Origin: Halichondria panicea
Taxonomy: Eukaryota > Porifera > Demospongiae > Suberitida > Halichondriidae
DNA: 64,000 bases
Assembly (NCBI RefSeq): GCF_963675165.1
Contig: NC_087387.1
Coordinates: 6,626,084 to 6,690,083 of the forward strand
Reading direction: 5' to 3'
Under the pieces are notes generated by a model. That model was not told where the DNA came from and did not search any database. It was given only the letters and a program-made list of their open reading frames with translations. A program made the position numbers and the translations under genes. Below, in pieces: positions 10,849-22,545 of this stretch. The first letter of the stretch is position 1, and every line of letters starts with the position of its first letter.

Positions 10849-12850
10849 GAGAACTGAACATTTGTGTATAAAATCATACACTTGCTTTTGATCAAAACTT
10901 AGAAATTTCAAGTACATATAATCTGAGTCACTATAATAATTATTATATCATACTATTTTGAATACTTTATCACATGTTTTAATGATGTGAGTTGTGGTTG
11001 GAGTGATGTAGTTTTGTCTAATTGGTTCTGATTCTCTTAACTGTCTATAAATGGGTTTGGAATTCAGTTCCTCAGAGGTAATGTGCATAACAGACATGCA
11101 TAATTATATACTATGATATTATCCTATGGATACTGAAGATTATCACGAGTCTGTGCCAGTAACTGCACGAGTGCCTGCAAGGCACGAGTGACAGTTACTA
11201 GGCACATTGGACGAGTGAATTATTATATGGTGGTGCAGTACACTTCTACATGTGCAATACTCCGCTCAAAGCACCCACTTCCAACACTGATGCCTGTTTG
11301 ATGCGTTAAATATGAACACTGACAACCTCCTGACCCTCAGCTTCACTGCAAAAAGAGCACAGAAGTGATACAGAGCATCAGAAAACGAGAAAAGAGACTG
11401 ATAAACATTGCAGTTGAAGACGAGTTTAAGAGAAAGAAAACAGCTAGAAAGACAAAGAAATAAGACTCTAGAACACCAAGAGAGCTTACAGAAGGCTACT
11501 TAAAGATTTTGTAGAGAACAGACAAGAAAAAAGACAAGAAAAACGTTGACAACCAGCAACCCGTTTTGAAAATGGATAGTAGGATAAACAGCATGTGCTT
11601 GCTTTCTATCATGCTCCAGTGTATCAGAAGAGGAAACATGCACCGCTATAACTGAAGAAAAGTGTGACAACCGTTTTTGAAGCCAAAACGACTTTATACA
11701 AGCCTGAACAGGCTTATATGGTGGTGCAGTACACTTCTACATGTGCAATACTCCGCTCAAAGCACCCACTTCCAACACTGATGCCTGTTTGATGCCTTAA
11801 ATATGAACACTGACAACCTCCTGACCCTCAGCTTCACTGCAAAAAGAGCACAGAAGTGATACAGAGCATCAGAAAACAAGAAAAGAGACTGATAAACATT
11901 GCAATGCATAATTATAAGTGTGTAAACTATGTTTTTCTGTTCTCTCACTGCTGAAAACGTTTTATTCCAAATAAGAATCACTTCCTAGTGTGCAATTGCA
12001 ATAATACTTCCGGGTGTGCAATATGGAAAAATATCTGCACAGTCGGTGATGAGTCGCTTCCTGTGCAATTTGAATGTAAAACGCTGATGTCAGCACTTAT
12101 TAAAAAGCAATAAAGAGTCATACTCCACTATAGAGGTAAAACTATAATAATTTTTTTCTTTTCTATTTCTTGTCACTAATTAATTTTGTGTGGCGATGTA
12201 ATTAGAAGAAAGACGGTAAATTCGTTACCTTCAAATACCCATGCATGAATAAAGTATAAGTTTATAGTAGATTGTTGACGGTGTTATTTCGAAAAAAAAT
12301 CTCTAATTAAGCCCATATTAAACTATTACTAACGGTTGATGTACGTCACTCAAGAGCTGTACTGAAAACCAATTTTAGGGATACAAAGTTAGTCTGTAAT
12401 TAAAGCAGACCACTGTACATACAGATGCATATACAGCTGTAGCCAGTTCTCACATGTTCTCTCTGAATTTAGATCATAACCATGGTGACAAGATGACGAG
12501 AGTGAACTCTGCATGACCTTGTTCCGGTGTCCATGCAAGGTTTGTAAACTAAGAGATAATCAAACTGGTGAGTTGGAGCAACATAACACGTTAGGGCCGG
12601 GACATTCTCTATTGTCATAGGTGGCCTGCCATTCTTCATCCTATAATATTGTAGTGATTCCTTTCACCTGGTTCAACTGTTCTGTTATGCATGTAATTGT
12701 GGTGCCAAACACTATGATTGCATGCTTGTGGTTGAGTAAACTAATAAATGAATGTGTTGTATACGTACGCTTGGCTCACCATTAATTATGAAAGATACTG
12801 AAACTACGAAGTTATTTAGGAGTTACCATGGTTAACTTATTCCAGTGTTG
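10849..12850. other. Intergenic stretch with repeats, no gene seen
   Basis: No receptor exon was found. It contains a hairpin-forming segment (about 11136-11215, CACGAGTGCC opposite GGCACGAGTG) and a 190-bp direct repeat listed separately. The remainder is AT-rich. Confidence 0.55.
11223..11903. repeat. 190-bp direct repeat pair flanking 301 bp
   Basis: 11223-11412 and 11714-11903 both begin TTATATGGTGGTGCAGTACA and end GATAAACATTGCA and differ at about two positions. The spacer (11413-11713) is unrelated, purine-rich sequence. It may be a solo duplication or a remnant of an element with direct terminal repeats. No ORF of note lies between. Confidence 0.75.
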
Positions 12851-12925
12851 TGGAAACACACGTCGCAAGCTGAGTGACCCCACTGAGAATATATGTATTC
12901 CATTGAGTGTGTTGTCGATATTAAT
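12851..12925 (+). pseudogene. Relic of a family P transmembrane-exon end
   Basis: GTTGTGGAAACACACGTCGC and AAGCTGAGTGA correspond to the ...CCVLGKRRSQKQQAE donor region of the family P membrane exon, followed by the intron start TATTCCATTGAGTGTGTTG. Nothing else of that gene remains. The same relic lies in the same place before the paralogous receptor at 53054 (52785-52850), so it predates that duplication. Confidence 0.65.
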
Positions 12926-13151
12926 TTTGTTGACAATAGCATTGAAGCATTTTCAGTTTATTAGTTTATAATAGCAACACATGTGTGTCTGTCTGTACAC
13001 AGCACAATATTTATCGTCTAATAGATGTCTAAATAGATCATCATGAATTGTTGTATAAAAATCACGGAATTGTGACTTTGAAATCGTTTCAGCTATAAAC
13101 TATACTGATTATAAGCAACTTAGAAATTCAACCTGACAGGATTACAAAATA

Positions 13152-14899
13152 ATGATACAACTCATCACAGTATCTCTTCTGTTTTTAGGAACACAAGGTA
13201 TACAGTAGTATTTGGATACTGCATGTAACTACATATCTAATATGTTACAGCTTGCTTTCATGGAGATATTCAATTGGTAAACGACAACAACGTTAACAAC
13301 ATTGTCGAGTTCTGTTATAAGGGGGATTGGAGAAGGATCTGTGTGTCTGATACATGGGGTAACGTTGAGGCCAACATTGTCTGCTCTCAACTTGGATACA
13401 GCGATCAAGGTGCTACTATAGATAACTCAACAGCTTTTCCTAAGAGTAGACATAGTCACTATTGTTGCTTTATATATATAGGTGCTACGACCAGCAATGT
13501 TAGTATTAGTCAGAATTCACCCTATACGTTTTTGAGGTTTGTCGACTGTGATGAATCTGACGCTAATATTGATGAGTGCTACTATGAAGCTCGTAATGGC
13601 TGTAATATGGTTGATAAACATGCAACAGTTCAATGTTCAAGTGGTAAGCATTCATTTAACATTATCATAACTATCCTTGTTGTACGCAGCTAATTGCGCT
13701 GACAGGGATATTCGACTGGTGGGTGGAGCTACTGACAACGAGGGAAGAGTTGAAATGTGTACAGATCGCCGTTGGATGGCAATTTGTAGCAACGCATCGA
13801 CTGAGCAAGACGCTGGACAAATGTGCCAAGAGTTTCGATTTGCTAGCATTGGTGAGTTCATAATAATTGTCAATTTAATCAATCTACTCTTCTGTGCAGG
13901 AGCTGAAGTGCTTGTATTCAACCCACGAAGAGTACCAACCATCAACTGCACTATAGGCGATTCTGGCGACCTCTCTTGCAATGAATCATGTGATGATGGT
14001 ACAACAGACCTAGGGATTCGTTGTGTCAGGCAGGAAGTTCTGAATCAAATAAGCACTCCTTGTGACAACGTAACTTCAGTTTATAATTCCACAATTCAAA
14101 CAAACCAGACTTGTGAATTCTCGTGTGATTACTGTAATACAACAGCTAGTCCCTCTGTTAGCCATGTACAGGGTAATGCTATGTCCACAGATACAGTAAC
14201 CTCTATATATACATGTATAGAGTCGTCATGTGGTACTGAGTCAAGCACTACAGCACTGGGGGTAATAGTTGCTTTGTTGGTGGCTCTGCTGGTGGTCTTG
14301 TTGATTGTTTGTGGAGTAATGTGGAATCGCATATCACAGAAACATAAACAAATGTAAGTTCATACTTATGTGTTTGTCATTTCAGAGCATTTTTGTCCTA
14401 CGTCTACTGTACACAGTTAATATATGTTGTACATGCAGCTGCATGTATGTCGTCAGAAACAAGCACACTCTCAACAATTCAACGACAACTGAACAACCCA
14501 GTATATGATACAAGCATGGAACTACACAATGCATATAGCTCCAGTGGACCCACCTACCAACAAGTTGCCAATGGCAATCAACAAGACCACACCTATTCGA
14601 TACTGGAATGCGATCAGAATACAAATCGTCACTCAAATCAGCTCACTGCTATAGACGAGGAACAGAACTACTATGTGGTGGAGAGTGGAAGGTGTGAGGG
14701 TGTGGAGGGGGCGGGCTGTGACAGTGTGTACAGTGAAGCTAGTAACTACGAAGTGCCAATGTCAAGCAAAACGGACAGCAAGGTGTGGCTGTGTGAAGCT
14801 GCTAAAATGTGGTTCCAAACTTCGGTGTTATATAGAGACCTTGCAATTCATGTGTGTCTGTTTATGTATATTCAATATAGGGACTCAGAAACTCTATAA
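13152..14899 (+). CDS. Two-SRCR receptor with disrupted tail reading frame
   Basis: Exons 13152-13197, 13251-13409, 13482-13643, 13690-13851, 13900-14353 join in phase. They encode a signal peptide (MIQLITVSLLFLGTQG), SRCR 1 (VEANIVCSQLGYSDQG), SRCR 2 (GGATDNEGRVEMCTDRRWMA, ending DLGIRCV), a stalk, and a membrane helix (ALGVIVALLVALLVVLLIVC) ending HKQM. The tail exon (from 14439) contains NPVYDTS, TYQQVANG and HTYSIL. However, with the acceptor used by its close paralog (GCAG|CTG) an extra CATG at 14442-14445 shifts the frame and predicts a stop after about 23 residues. The C terminus of the open tail frame is also changed: after WLCE it runs into former 3' UTR, losing EDYSTLKH. Either the tail is lost or another acceptor is used. 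Confidence 0.7.
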
Positions 14900-15337
14900 T
14901 ATAATTATATTTATTGAATACTTTTGGTAGGCTACTATGTGAGTTTTTGTTGGAGTGATGTAATCGTGTCTAAATCTGATTGGTTCTGATTCTCAATCAA
15001 CATAATTATAAAATGTACAGTCTAAATGGTTTTCTTGGAATTCAGTTCCTATAGGTACGTCAGCGCATATGTACACAGTCATATTAACCCTGGTATAGAT
15101 CACCTGATCTCCTGCATACTGTTCTACAAACTATTCCTATACAATGGTATAATTATTTCGACTGTTAGTAGTCATCCTATGAAATTATAAAGCCATCAGT
15201 TAGTTGTAATTTTAACTTTTTGACTTAGATATAGAAAGCGCTTTACAATAATATCTTGAGCACAGTGACTGTAGAGCCAAATTTCTGTATGCAATCTGTT
15301 TGTTTATTGTCAGTCCCTGAAAAGTGAAAACACAATA

Positions 15338-15606
15338 ACAAGTTGCCAATGGGAACGAACAAGACCACACCTACTCGATACTGGAATGCGACATAAACAA
15401 ACCATCACTCAAATCGTGCTATAGACGAGGAGCAGAACTATATACCATGTGGTGGAGAGTGGAAGGTGTGGAGGGGGCGGGCTGTGACTTTTTCTACAAT
15501 GAGTCTCTATAGTAACTATACGAAGTGCCGATGGCAAGCAAAACGGACAGCAAGGTGTGGCTATGTCATTATGTGAAGAGGAGTGCTCCACACTCAAGCA
15601 TTTAAG
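15338..15606 (+). pseudogene. Degenerate family P tail exon
   Basis: Sequence matching the receptor tail exon (CAAGTTGCCAATGGGAACGA, then AGGAGCAGAACTA, GCAAAACGGACAGCAAGGTG, CTCCACACTCAAGCAT) with several indels. It has no signal-peptide, SRCR or membrane exons around it. It lies downstream of the receptor at 13152 and may be its original 3' part or a separate remnant. Confidence 0.75.
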
Positions 15607-15974
15607 AATTGTGTACACTTGCATTGTGATTACCTGATAATTATAGAAGCCTTGCAATTCGTGTGTGTATGTATCAAGTGTTGTTGCCCAGTGAGTGGGC
15701 AGATCAAATCAATCCAGTGCTCTGTATATAGCATTTTGTATCACTACCATAGCAACCATATATTCCACTGCATTTGCACTGTGTTTTCCCCCACACCCAC
15801 CCAATAACTCATTTGGTCCCTTTTATAGGCTACTACCTTTCCATTAGTTGTGGAAAGAAACCTAAGAATTTACTACGGAATTCATGAATACACTATAATA
15901 TAATATCCACTCACAACACATGTCTTTTATTAGGGAAGAACTTGGCCAACCAGAAAAGTTTGACGTCATTGGGC

Positions 15975-16100
15975 AACAAGTTAGTTATTGCAGGCGCCCT
16001 CATGCAACATGCCATATTATTGCACTGGAGCAACATAATGCCCGAGGGCTGCAATGGCATGTTGCACTCGTGCTGGGCAATAATAACTTATTGATTCTCT
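15975..16100. mobile_element. Imperfect inverted-repeat element (MITE-like)
   Basis: GTTAGTTATTGCAGGCGCCC and TCATGCAACATGCCA on the left are mirrored by TGGCATGTTGCACTCGTGCT and GGGCAATAATAACTTA on the right. This gives roughly 35-bp imperfect arms around a short centre. Non-coding. Confidence 0.5.
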
Positions 16101-16221
16101 CCAAAAGCACTCTTGTTCTCTCCCATTGATATATAACTGCATGTATTCGATGGTGTTGTTATTTTGAGAGATCATGTTTGTTCAAATTCAATGGAAAAAT
16201 CAGTTCCTGCAATATACAGGT

Positions 16222-16284
16222 TAGCCTCGACTCCAGCCCCTTGAATAGTGGCCTTTCTCAGCGGCCTGGAATCGAGGCTATATG
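16222..16284. repeat. Short inverted repeat (GCCTCGA/TCGAGGC type)
   Basis: TAGCCTCGACTCCAGCCCC and GGCCTGGAATCGAGGCTA face each other about 25 bp apart, forming a hairpin-capable unit. Related CCAGCCTCGTT motifs end the inverted repeats at 57.5 and 57.9 kb. Confidence 0.5.
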
Positions 16285-16499
16285 CAGGTATGCTTACAGT
16301 AACCGAGATCATTATAAAGAATATTGCATCTCATTTTTGGTAGTTGCTGTGTATACAATACTACGCAAAATCAAAGTGACACTTATTATACATGCATTAC
16401 ATTATAATAAACACACACACATACACACATGCACCACACGAATCAACCTTATCACACTGCATGGGTTTCCCGGCACATGCCGAATATAATTATATTAAA

Positions 16500-17375
16500 T
16501 TTGAACCAACATGATCTCTCAAAATATACCACAGCATATACTATTGAACTGCGGGCTACAAGGGAAAATAATATTTATGGCTCATAAATTGGCACCTCAA
16601 ACATATGCAGTTAATGGTGTTTTCGATGAATGAAAATGTCTTGCATGAGAAACAAAATGTCATAACATAAATGAAAACATAGAGACAGAGGGTGTAGTCT
16701 GTAGACTAGTTCATCAAAAATTCTGCTGTGTGCTTGCAGAAGGAGCTGCTTTAGAGACACTCTGGGAGAGGGCTAGGGCTCAGGCTGAGCCTTGCTCACT
16801 AGCACTAGTTCAGCTTCTGTATTTAAATAAAAAGAAGCCAGTTTAGTAATAATATAGGAGTGGCTATTTTAAGCTTACCTTTGCTTGCCTTGTGACTAGC
16901 CTGGCATAGCTGAAGAGAGAGCTGGTCTAGACACCATCTAGAGCTAGCTGGCTGGTTGCTGCGCAGTAAGTGGAGGGAGAGGCTGACTAATTGAACAGAG
17001 GGGGGAGTGGCTCTGTACCGTTCGCTTTGAGGGAGGGGCTGGCTGCTCATATTCTGTCCCTGCGCAAGGATTTGAGTGTGGACAGCAGCCCTGGTGTGGA
17101 CAAGCTCTCTTTTCCTTTACGCCCTTGTAGTCGGGAGGTTTACTGTCATAATCCCCTCTACACTATACATTAACTGCTGTCTGAAACCTGACAACATTCA
17201 GGAACTCAGTTTCATTATGTTGTGACAATCCATAATATAGTGATTCATACAATAATTTATAGATTGATGTTTGTCAACTTGAAAAGCAAACGCAACTTAC
17301 GCAATTTAAAGGAAGCTACAGAAATAACAGGCAGTTAGAATAAAGTGCTTTAAATAATACTATAGCTAGTGAGAT
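16500..17375. other. Intergenic stretch, no gene recognised
   Basis: Only short open frames without homologous exons elsewhere in the complex. The last 150 bp before 17376 (AGGCAGTTAGAATAAAGTGC, ATAGCTAGTGAGATATGAAC) are shared with the upstream region of the paralog at 43268 and probably contain the promoter. Confidence 0.5.
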
Positions 17376-19074
17376 ATGAACACTCTGATATTGATTGCAA
17401 TCCTCTTTGTTGCTTCTAAAGCTGTTCAAGGTAAAGTTCTTGTATACTTCTATGATTAGATTGCAAGTTTACTCCCTCAGGCTGCATCAATGGAAAGGTA
17501 CAGATACGAGATGATGGTAGAGTCAATGTTTGCTCTGATCAAGAATGGAAAACTGTGTGTGAGAAAGGCTACCAATGGCGTGCTTATCAAGCTAACATTG
17601 CTTGCAGACTGCTGGGCTACAATAATAATGGTACATTTGTCAGTACAATGTATGCTTTGCTAGTTCTTTGGGTCCCACAGGGGCAAGTGTGGAACGATCA
17701 TGCTTTGTCTCAACCGGTCTGAATTACATTGATGTTAGTAAGTGTAGTGGAACAGAGAATACGTTTGAAGAATGTGGAATCAACCAAAGAGATTTTGATA
17801 CTTGCAGAGGTGGCTGCAGTGGTACCGAGAAAAGTCATCCTGAAATAATGTGTCTATTAGGTAAATATTTTGTTAAAAACAGCTGAGTATAATAATGTTT
17901 ATGAGTTGTAGCCGACTGCACTAACGGGACCATAAGACTGGTGGATGGGTCCAGCGTGAGAGAGGGACGAGTGGAGGTGTGTGTGGGCGGTCGCTGGGGA
18001 GCTGTTCAAACAAACAATTCCCAACTGGTTGAATTTGTTTGCTCTACACTGGGTTTCCCAACTGAAGGTAGGGACAGTGATGGTTGCCATGTGCATCTAA
18101 TAATTATGTTATAGGTTCAGAAGCAGTCACTACTTTTGGCAATGGAACAGCTCCAACAAGAAGCTGTGTAATAATGAATAGTGTCCTCCACTGTGTGGAT
18201 ATTGCAGACCAGTCTGTTGATGATTCCATGGATCTTGGTGTTGTGTGCAAGACATACCAAGATGTTATCAGCTCAGTTATTAAAATAACAATAGAACAAG
18301 CCCTTCAGACGTGTCCTGAACCAACCACAATCACACTAGCTGATGAAGTACAAAGCTGTGACAATGCTGGTAGCCCTATTGCAGCCTTGGGAGGAGTGAT
18401 TGGTCTTCTGGTGGTTGCACTCCTGGGACTTGCTATTGGATTGACTGTAACTTGCTGTGTATTGGAGAAACGCAGGTCACAGAAACAGCAAGCTGAGTGA
18501 GTAGTTCATTGAGCATATGTATTCCATTGAGTGTGTTGTTGTTTCATGAATAATTATTTGTTGACAAGAGAACCAGCTGAATAATTTTATTTGAAAGCAC
18601 TATATACATGTAGCATGTTTTTATTCAGGTGTATTGTATACATTGTCCACGTTCAGTTCCAATAATAAGTGAACACCTCTGTATCGATGCAGGTACAATA
18701 CTTCTCAAGTGCAAGAGCTCTCAACAATTCAACGACAACTGAACAACCCAGTATACAATACAAGCATGGAAGTACACAGTGCATACAGCTCCAGTGGACC
18801 CACCTACGAACAAGTTGCCAATGGCAATGAACAAGACCACACCTACTCAATACTTGAGCGCGATAAGAACACGAATCGTCGCTCAAATCAGCTCAATCCT
18901 ATAGACGAGGAGCAGAACTACCATGTGGTGGAGAGTGGAAGGTGTGAGGGTGTGGAGGGAGCGGGCTGTGACGGTGTGTACAGTGAGGCTAGTAACTACG
19001 AAGTGCCAATGTCAAGCAAAACGGACAGCAAGGTGTGGCTGTGTGAAGAGGATTACTCCACACTCAAGCATTGA
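17376..19074 (+). CDS. Two-SRCR receptor, long ITAM-like tail (intact)
   Basis: Six exons: 17376-17430, 17481-17630, 17681-17860, 17912-18067, 18115-18496, 18693-19074; 434 residues, no breaks. Signal peptide MNTLILIAILFVASKAVQG. SRCR 1 about 19-128 (WKTVCEKGYQWRAYQANIAC; NTFEECGINQRDF). SRCR 2 about 129-226 (GRVEVCVGGRWGAVQTNN; MDLGVVCKTYQ). The membrane helix is GVIGLLVVALLGLAIGLTV. The tail starts EYNTSQVQELSTIQRQLNN and has NPVYNTS, TYEQVANGNEQDHTYSIL (YxxV-x9-YxxL), NYHVV, NYEVP and C-terminal EDYSTLKH. SRCR 2 lacks the cysteine usually found after GRWG (AVQ instead of TVC), a trait shared with the other MNTL-type copies at 40048 and 43268. Confidence 0.87.
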
Positions 19075-19990
19075 GAAAACTGAATATTGTGCATGTATTA
19101 TATTTTATACTGCATCATGTGACTGTCTTATAGAGACCTTGCAATTTGTGTGTGTCTGTTTGTTCATTAGTAAAATCAGTGTTTTAGTTAGATATTAGTG
19201 ACTCAGAATTTCTATTCTCTCCTTTGATTATACTTTATCACAGTCTCAAGGATGTGAGGTAACTACTAATGTGAGTTGTGGTTCAGGTGATGTAATGTGT
19301 GTCCAAATAAATCTGATTGGTTCTGATTCTCAATCAACATATAAAATGTACAGTCTAAATGGTTTTCTTGGAATTCAGTTCCTAGACACTATGAGGTTAG
19401 CACACACGTACACAGGTATATTAGCCCTGGTAGATCACCTGATCTCCTGCATGCCCTTCTCCGCATTCCATTAACATCATGGACCTGAAACACTCCAGGC
19501 AGCTACCTAGTCCTCTGGTCCACTCTACATATATATACGGACATCACCATGGATACATATACAATGGTAGCAAAATGTAATCGAGCTTTTGGATTTTGTA
19601 CAACTGTGTCATCCCTATAATTATTATAGCCATCAGCAGTTGTAATTTCATCTTTTTTACAATAAGTTCTTGAGTACAGTGACTGCATAGCCAATGGAAC
19701 TCATTCTGTACACAGCAAGTGATACGTTTGTTTAGTGTCAGTCCCTGAAAACACAATAACATTATTCTAACAGTTGCTCAACAGCCCTAGAGATAACTTT
19801 CAAGAAGACCCAGTATTCATTCTTTGATTGTTTTTACCTCATGATTCAACTGTGAATTGTGATTACTGTTGTACAATCAGTGTTATGATGCATACACAAA
19901 GGTTTATGCATTAATCATGTAAGTACTTTGTATGATGACAGACTGCAAGTGTGTCTCTACACACTATAGCTATGTATATAACTGTAGTTG
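19075..19990. other. 3' flank between opposed receptor genes
   Basis: This flank contains sequence repeated after several receptors: TATAGAGACCTTGCAATTTG, GTGATGTAATGTGTGTC, GGAATTCAGTTCCTA and GAGTACAGTGACTGCATAGC. Similar copies occur near 14.83, 27.28 and 49.02 kb. No coding exon. Confidence 0.6.
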
Positions 19991-21350
19991 CAAGGTTCAT
20001 TCTCCTCCAACATTATTCCTTTTCTCCTTATTGACGGCTGCATGTGTACATATGAACCTCTGTATTGAAGAACTCATCATCACTTTTACTGGCCTCAATC
20101 TTCACTGGTGGTGGGTTGGCTGGTTTCAGTTTCTGTTTTTTGTGATCAATGACATCATATTCTCCAATTCCTTCATCGCTTGTAGTCACAGTATTGTAGT
20201 TAGGACCTAGTGAACTGTAGCTCGGTTCTATATAGTTGTGTCAGTGCAGCTCTCATTCCCTTGTAATAGAATTCTGCATGTTACGGGATAATTTTTTGCT
20301 TTTTTAATAGGGCAAATTTAGCAAATTGAATACCTTGGTTTTGTTGGACTTGAGTTCCTTTTCCTTGTGACAGTACAAGCCACCCACGCAATAACTGTCC
20401 CTACTTCCAGTAATACAAGAAATGCAATCACTGCTCCTAGTGCACTGGTAGCTATTGTATCACTGAACGATGGACACTCAACGGCTAAACCTCGAGGACA
20501 TAACCCACTGTCAGTGATGTTCCTACAGCTCAACCTATTGTTGGTGTCGATGTTACAGTTAATTTGTGGGCCAGTTGTATTCATTTCCATCGCTGCTGCT
20601 CCTACAAAAATTGCTTTGATTTGCTGTGAATATAAGTTTCTTACCTTGGCTTGGAAATCCTAGCTGAGAGCAAACATGTCCAGCTAGTGCTTGGTTGTAG
20701 CACATTGTACCCCATCGCTTGTTCTGACACACCTCCACTCGTCCTTGTTTTATGTTGGATCCACCCACCAGTCTTAGGGATTCATCAGTACAGTTAGCTA
20801 TAATAATAATATAGTTTAGGTTTAGTAGAAATCACGTTACCTGGAATGTATCCTTGTCTGTTGTTTTCACGCATATAAAAACGGCGACAGTGTTCCAATG
20901 TTGTTGTTGGCTTACACTCTGCTAATGTATTCTCCCCACCAGCACAAGATTGATTGAACATGAAGAACTTTCCCATATGAATATCCCCAAAGTCAGTCAC
21001 CTCTTTTATGGCTCCTGAAATAATAATTATATTACGGTATAGTGTGCTCTGTAGCATACCTTGGTCACTGTAGCCTAGCTGTCTGCATACAACATTCGCT
21101 TCAACACGCGACCACGATCTAGTACACAGAGTCCTCCAAGTACTATCAATGCAGTACTGAACGTAGCTTCTATTGTCCGTTGTGTTAAGTGACAGTTGAA
21201 CATGTTCACTATTACAGCCTGCATGCCATGTTTCTGTATATCAGTCTCTATATTATATATAGTGAATGTACTCACTTTGTGCTATTGCAGAGAGTTGTCC
21301 AACTAAAGCAATAGCGACTAGACCTAGTAGTGCTGAGATAATATTCGCAT
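19991..21350 (-). pseudogene. Family M two-SRCR receptor, broken at start codon and tail
   Basis: Exons 21350-21276, 21218-21060, 21014-20841, 20797-20645, 20601-20334 and a tail from about 20275. SRCR 1 (VEANVVCRQLGYSDQG) and SRCR 2 (GRVEVCQNKRWGTMC, AGHVCSQLGFPSQG) and the membrane helix (LGAVIAFLVLLEVGTVIAWV) are open. The start reads ATGCGAATATT where the paralog at 35485 has ATGGCAAATATC: one base is missing, so the signal peptide frame (ISALLGLVAIALVGQL) has no ATG. In the tail a 1-nt loss gives a stop (ACTATATAG) before the tyrosine motifs, and the normal terminator is also altered. SRCR 1 lacks its last cysteine (RQGYIPG for GWVKC). Confidence 0.8.
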
Positions 21351-21594
21351 GACTAATTCAAGCTATAATTATACTCTTGTGCATGTAAGCAGTAATTTTT
21401 AAGTATAGTCTACATGTACTGTGCACAAGCTATATAATGCTGCAAGTTGTTAATTTAGTAGTAATAATTACTTTCATGTATTGCATTTGTCCGTCTTTTG
21501 TTGTCATAGTCACCCACAAACACAACAGTTCTCTAAACTGAGTAGGTATTGAATGAAAGTGAATGCCTTGTAGACACAAGGTTTTTTATTCTCC

Positions 21595-21985
21595 ATTTGA
21601 GCTGGACAGTATATACTAGGCAATGTTCTATCACGCCTCGAAGAACGTACGATTTGTTCCTCTGCCTGTGGAACTGCATGCATTATTATAGCAATAAACT
21701 AAAAGGTGGGCAATAACTGATTTACACATTAGCTGCCATTAGTGTTTCTCCTCCTAGCAACAACACCACAACCAATCAGAGTGATTATTTGAAGGACCAC
21801 TAGAACACCAATAACTGCTCCCAATGCCGCTGTAATAGTGCTGGCATGATGGTTAGTCGAGCCTGTGAATGTACAAATATCCACTGTGACTCGACACTGC
21901 TCAATAATAATTATAAGGCTGCGCACATTTATATCCTCAAATGAATACATGTACTGAAACTGTAACATGCTCAAAAATAACTGTC
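21595..21985 (-). pseudogene. Relic of a third receptor subfamily (membrane exon)
   Basis: The minus frame 21974-21729 encodes a membrane helix ALGAVIGVLVVLQIITLIGC followed by GVVARRRNTNGS. Flanking bits near 21650 match the tail intron of the longer relic at 42.1-42.9 kb. No SRCR exon is left. Confidence 0.65.
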
Positions 21986-22545
21986 AGTCCAACACGATAC
22001 AATTCAAGGACTGTTTTCATTATAACATAATTATGGCTATAGAACTTGCAATAAACATAACAAGTCTACCAATCAGTAGTCAATAGCAACACAGAATGAA
22101 ACTGTATCACTCGATCGTCTTCTGAAAATACTATTTTTTATGGTCAACTAGTAGAATCAAGAAAGTTATATTATGCATGTATTGTTGGAATTCTTTGCAA
22201 CATGTTTACATATATGGATTTATAGCGTTACTCTTTTTGAAGTATGCCAGGATGTAGCAAATAAGTGAACAAGACTTAGATTTGTGTGAAGAAACCATTA
22301 GACCGAGTGCTACCATCACACCATCACCAGCAATTTTAATTGTATTTGTATAGCTATACGGAAATTCCTGTTATCAGGTTTCACTGTTAGGTCATTGTTG
22401 ATATAATAAGTGGCTATGTAAACTATAAGTTGCTAACACATTAATTATGTTAATTAATCAGTCTCTGTTGATTTGCGGGGGGGGGGGATATTTGTGGTTG
22501 AGCAATATTTAGCTATTTAGTTGCAAGTTAGATGCATGTTCTACA

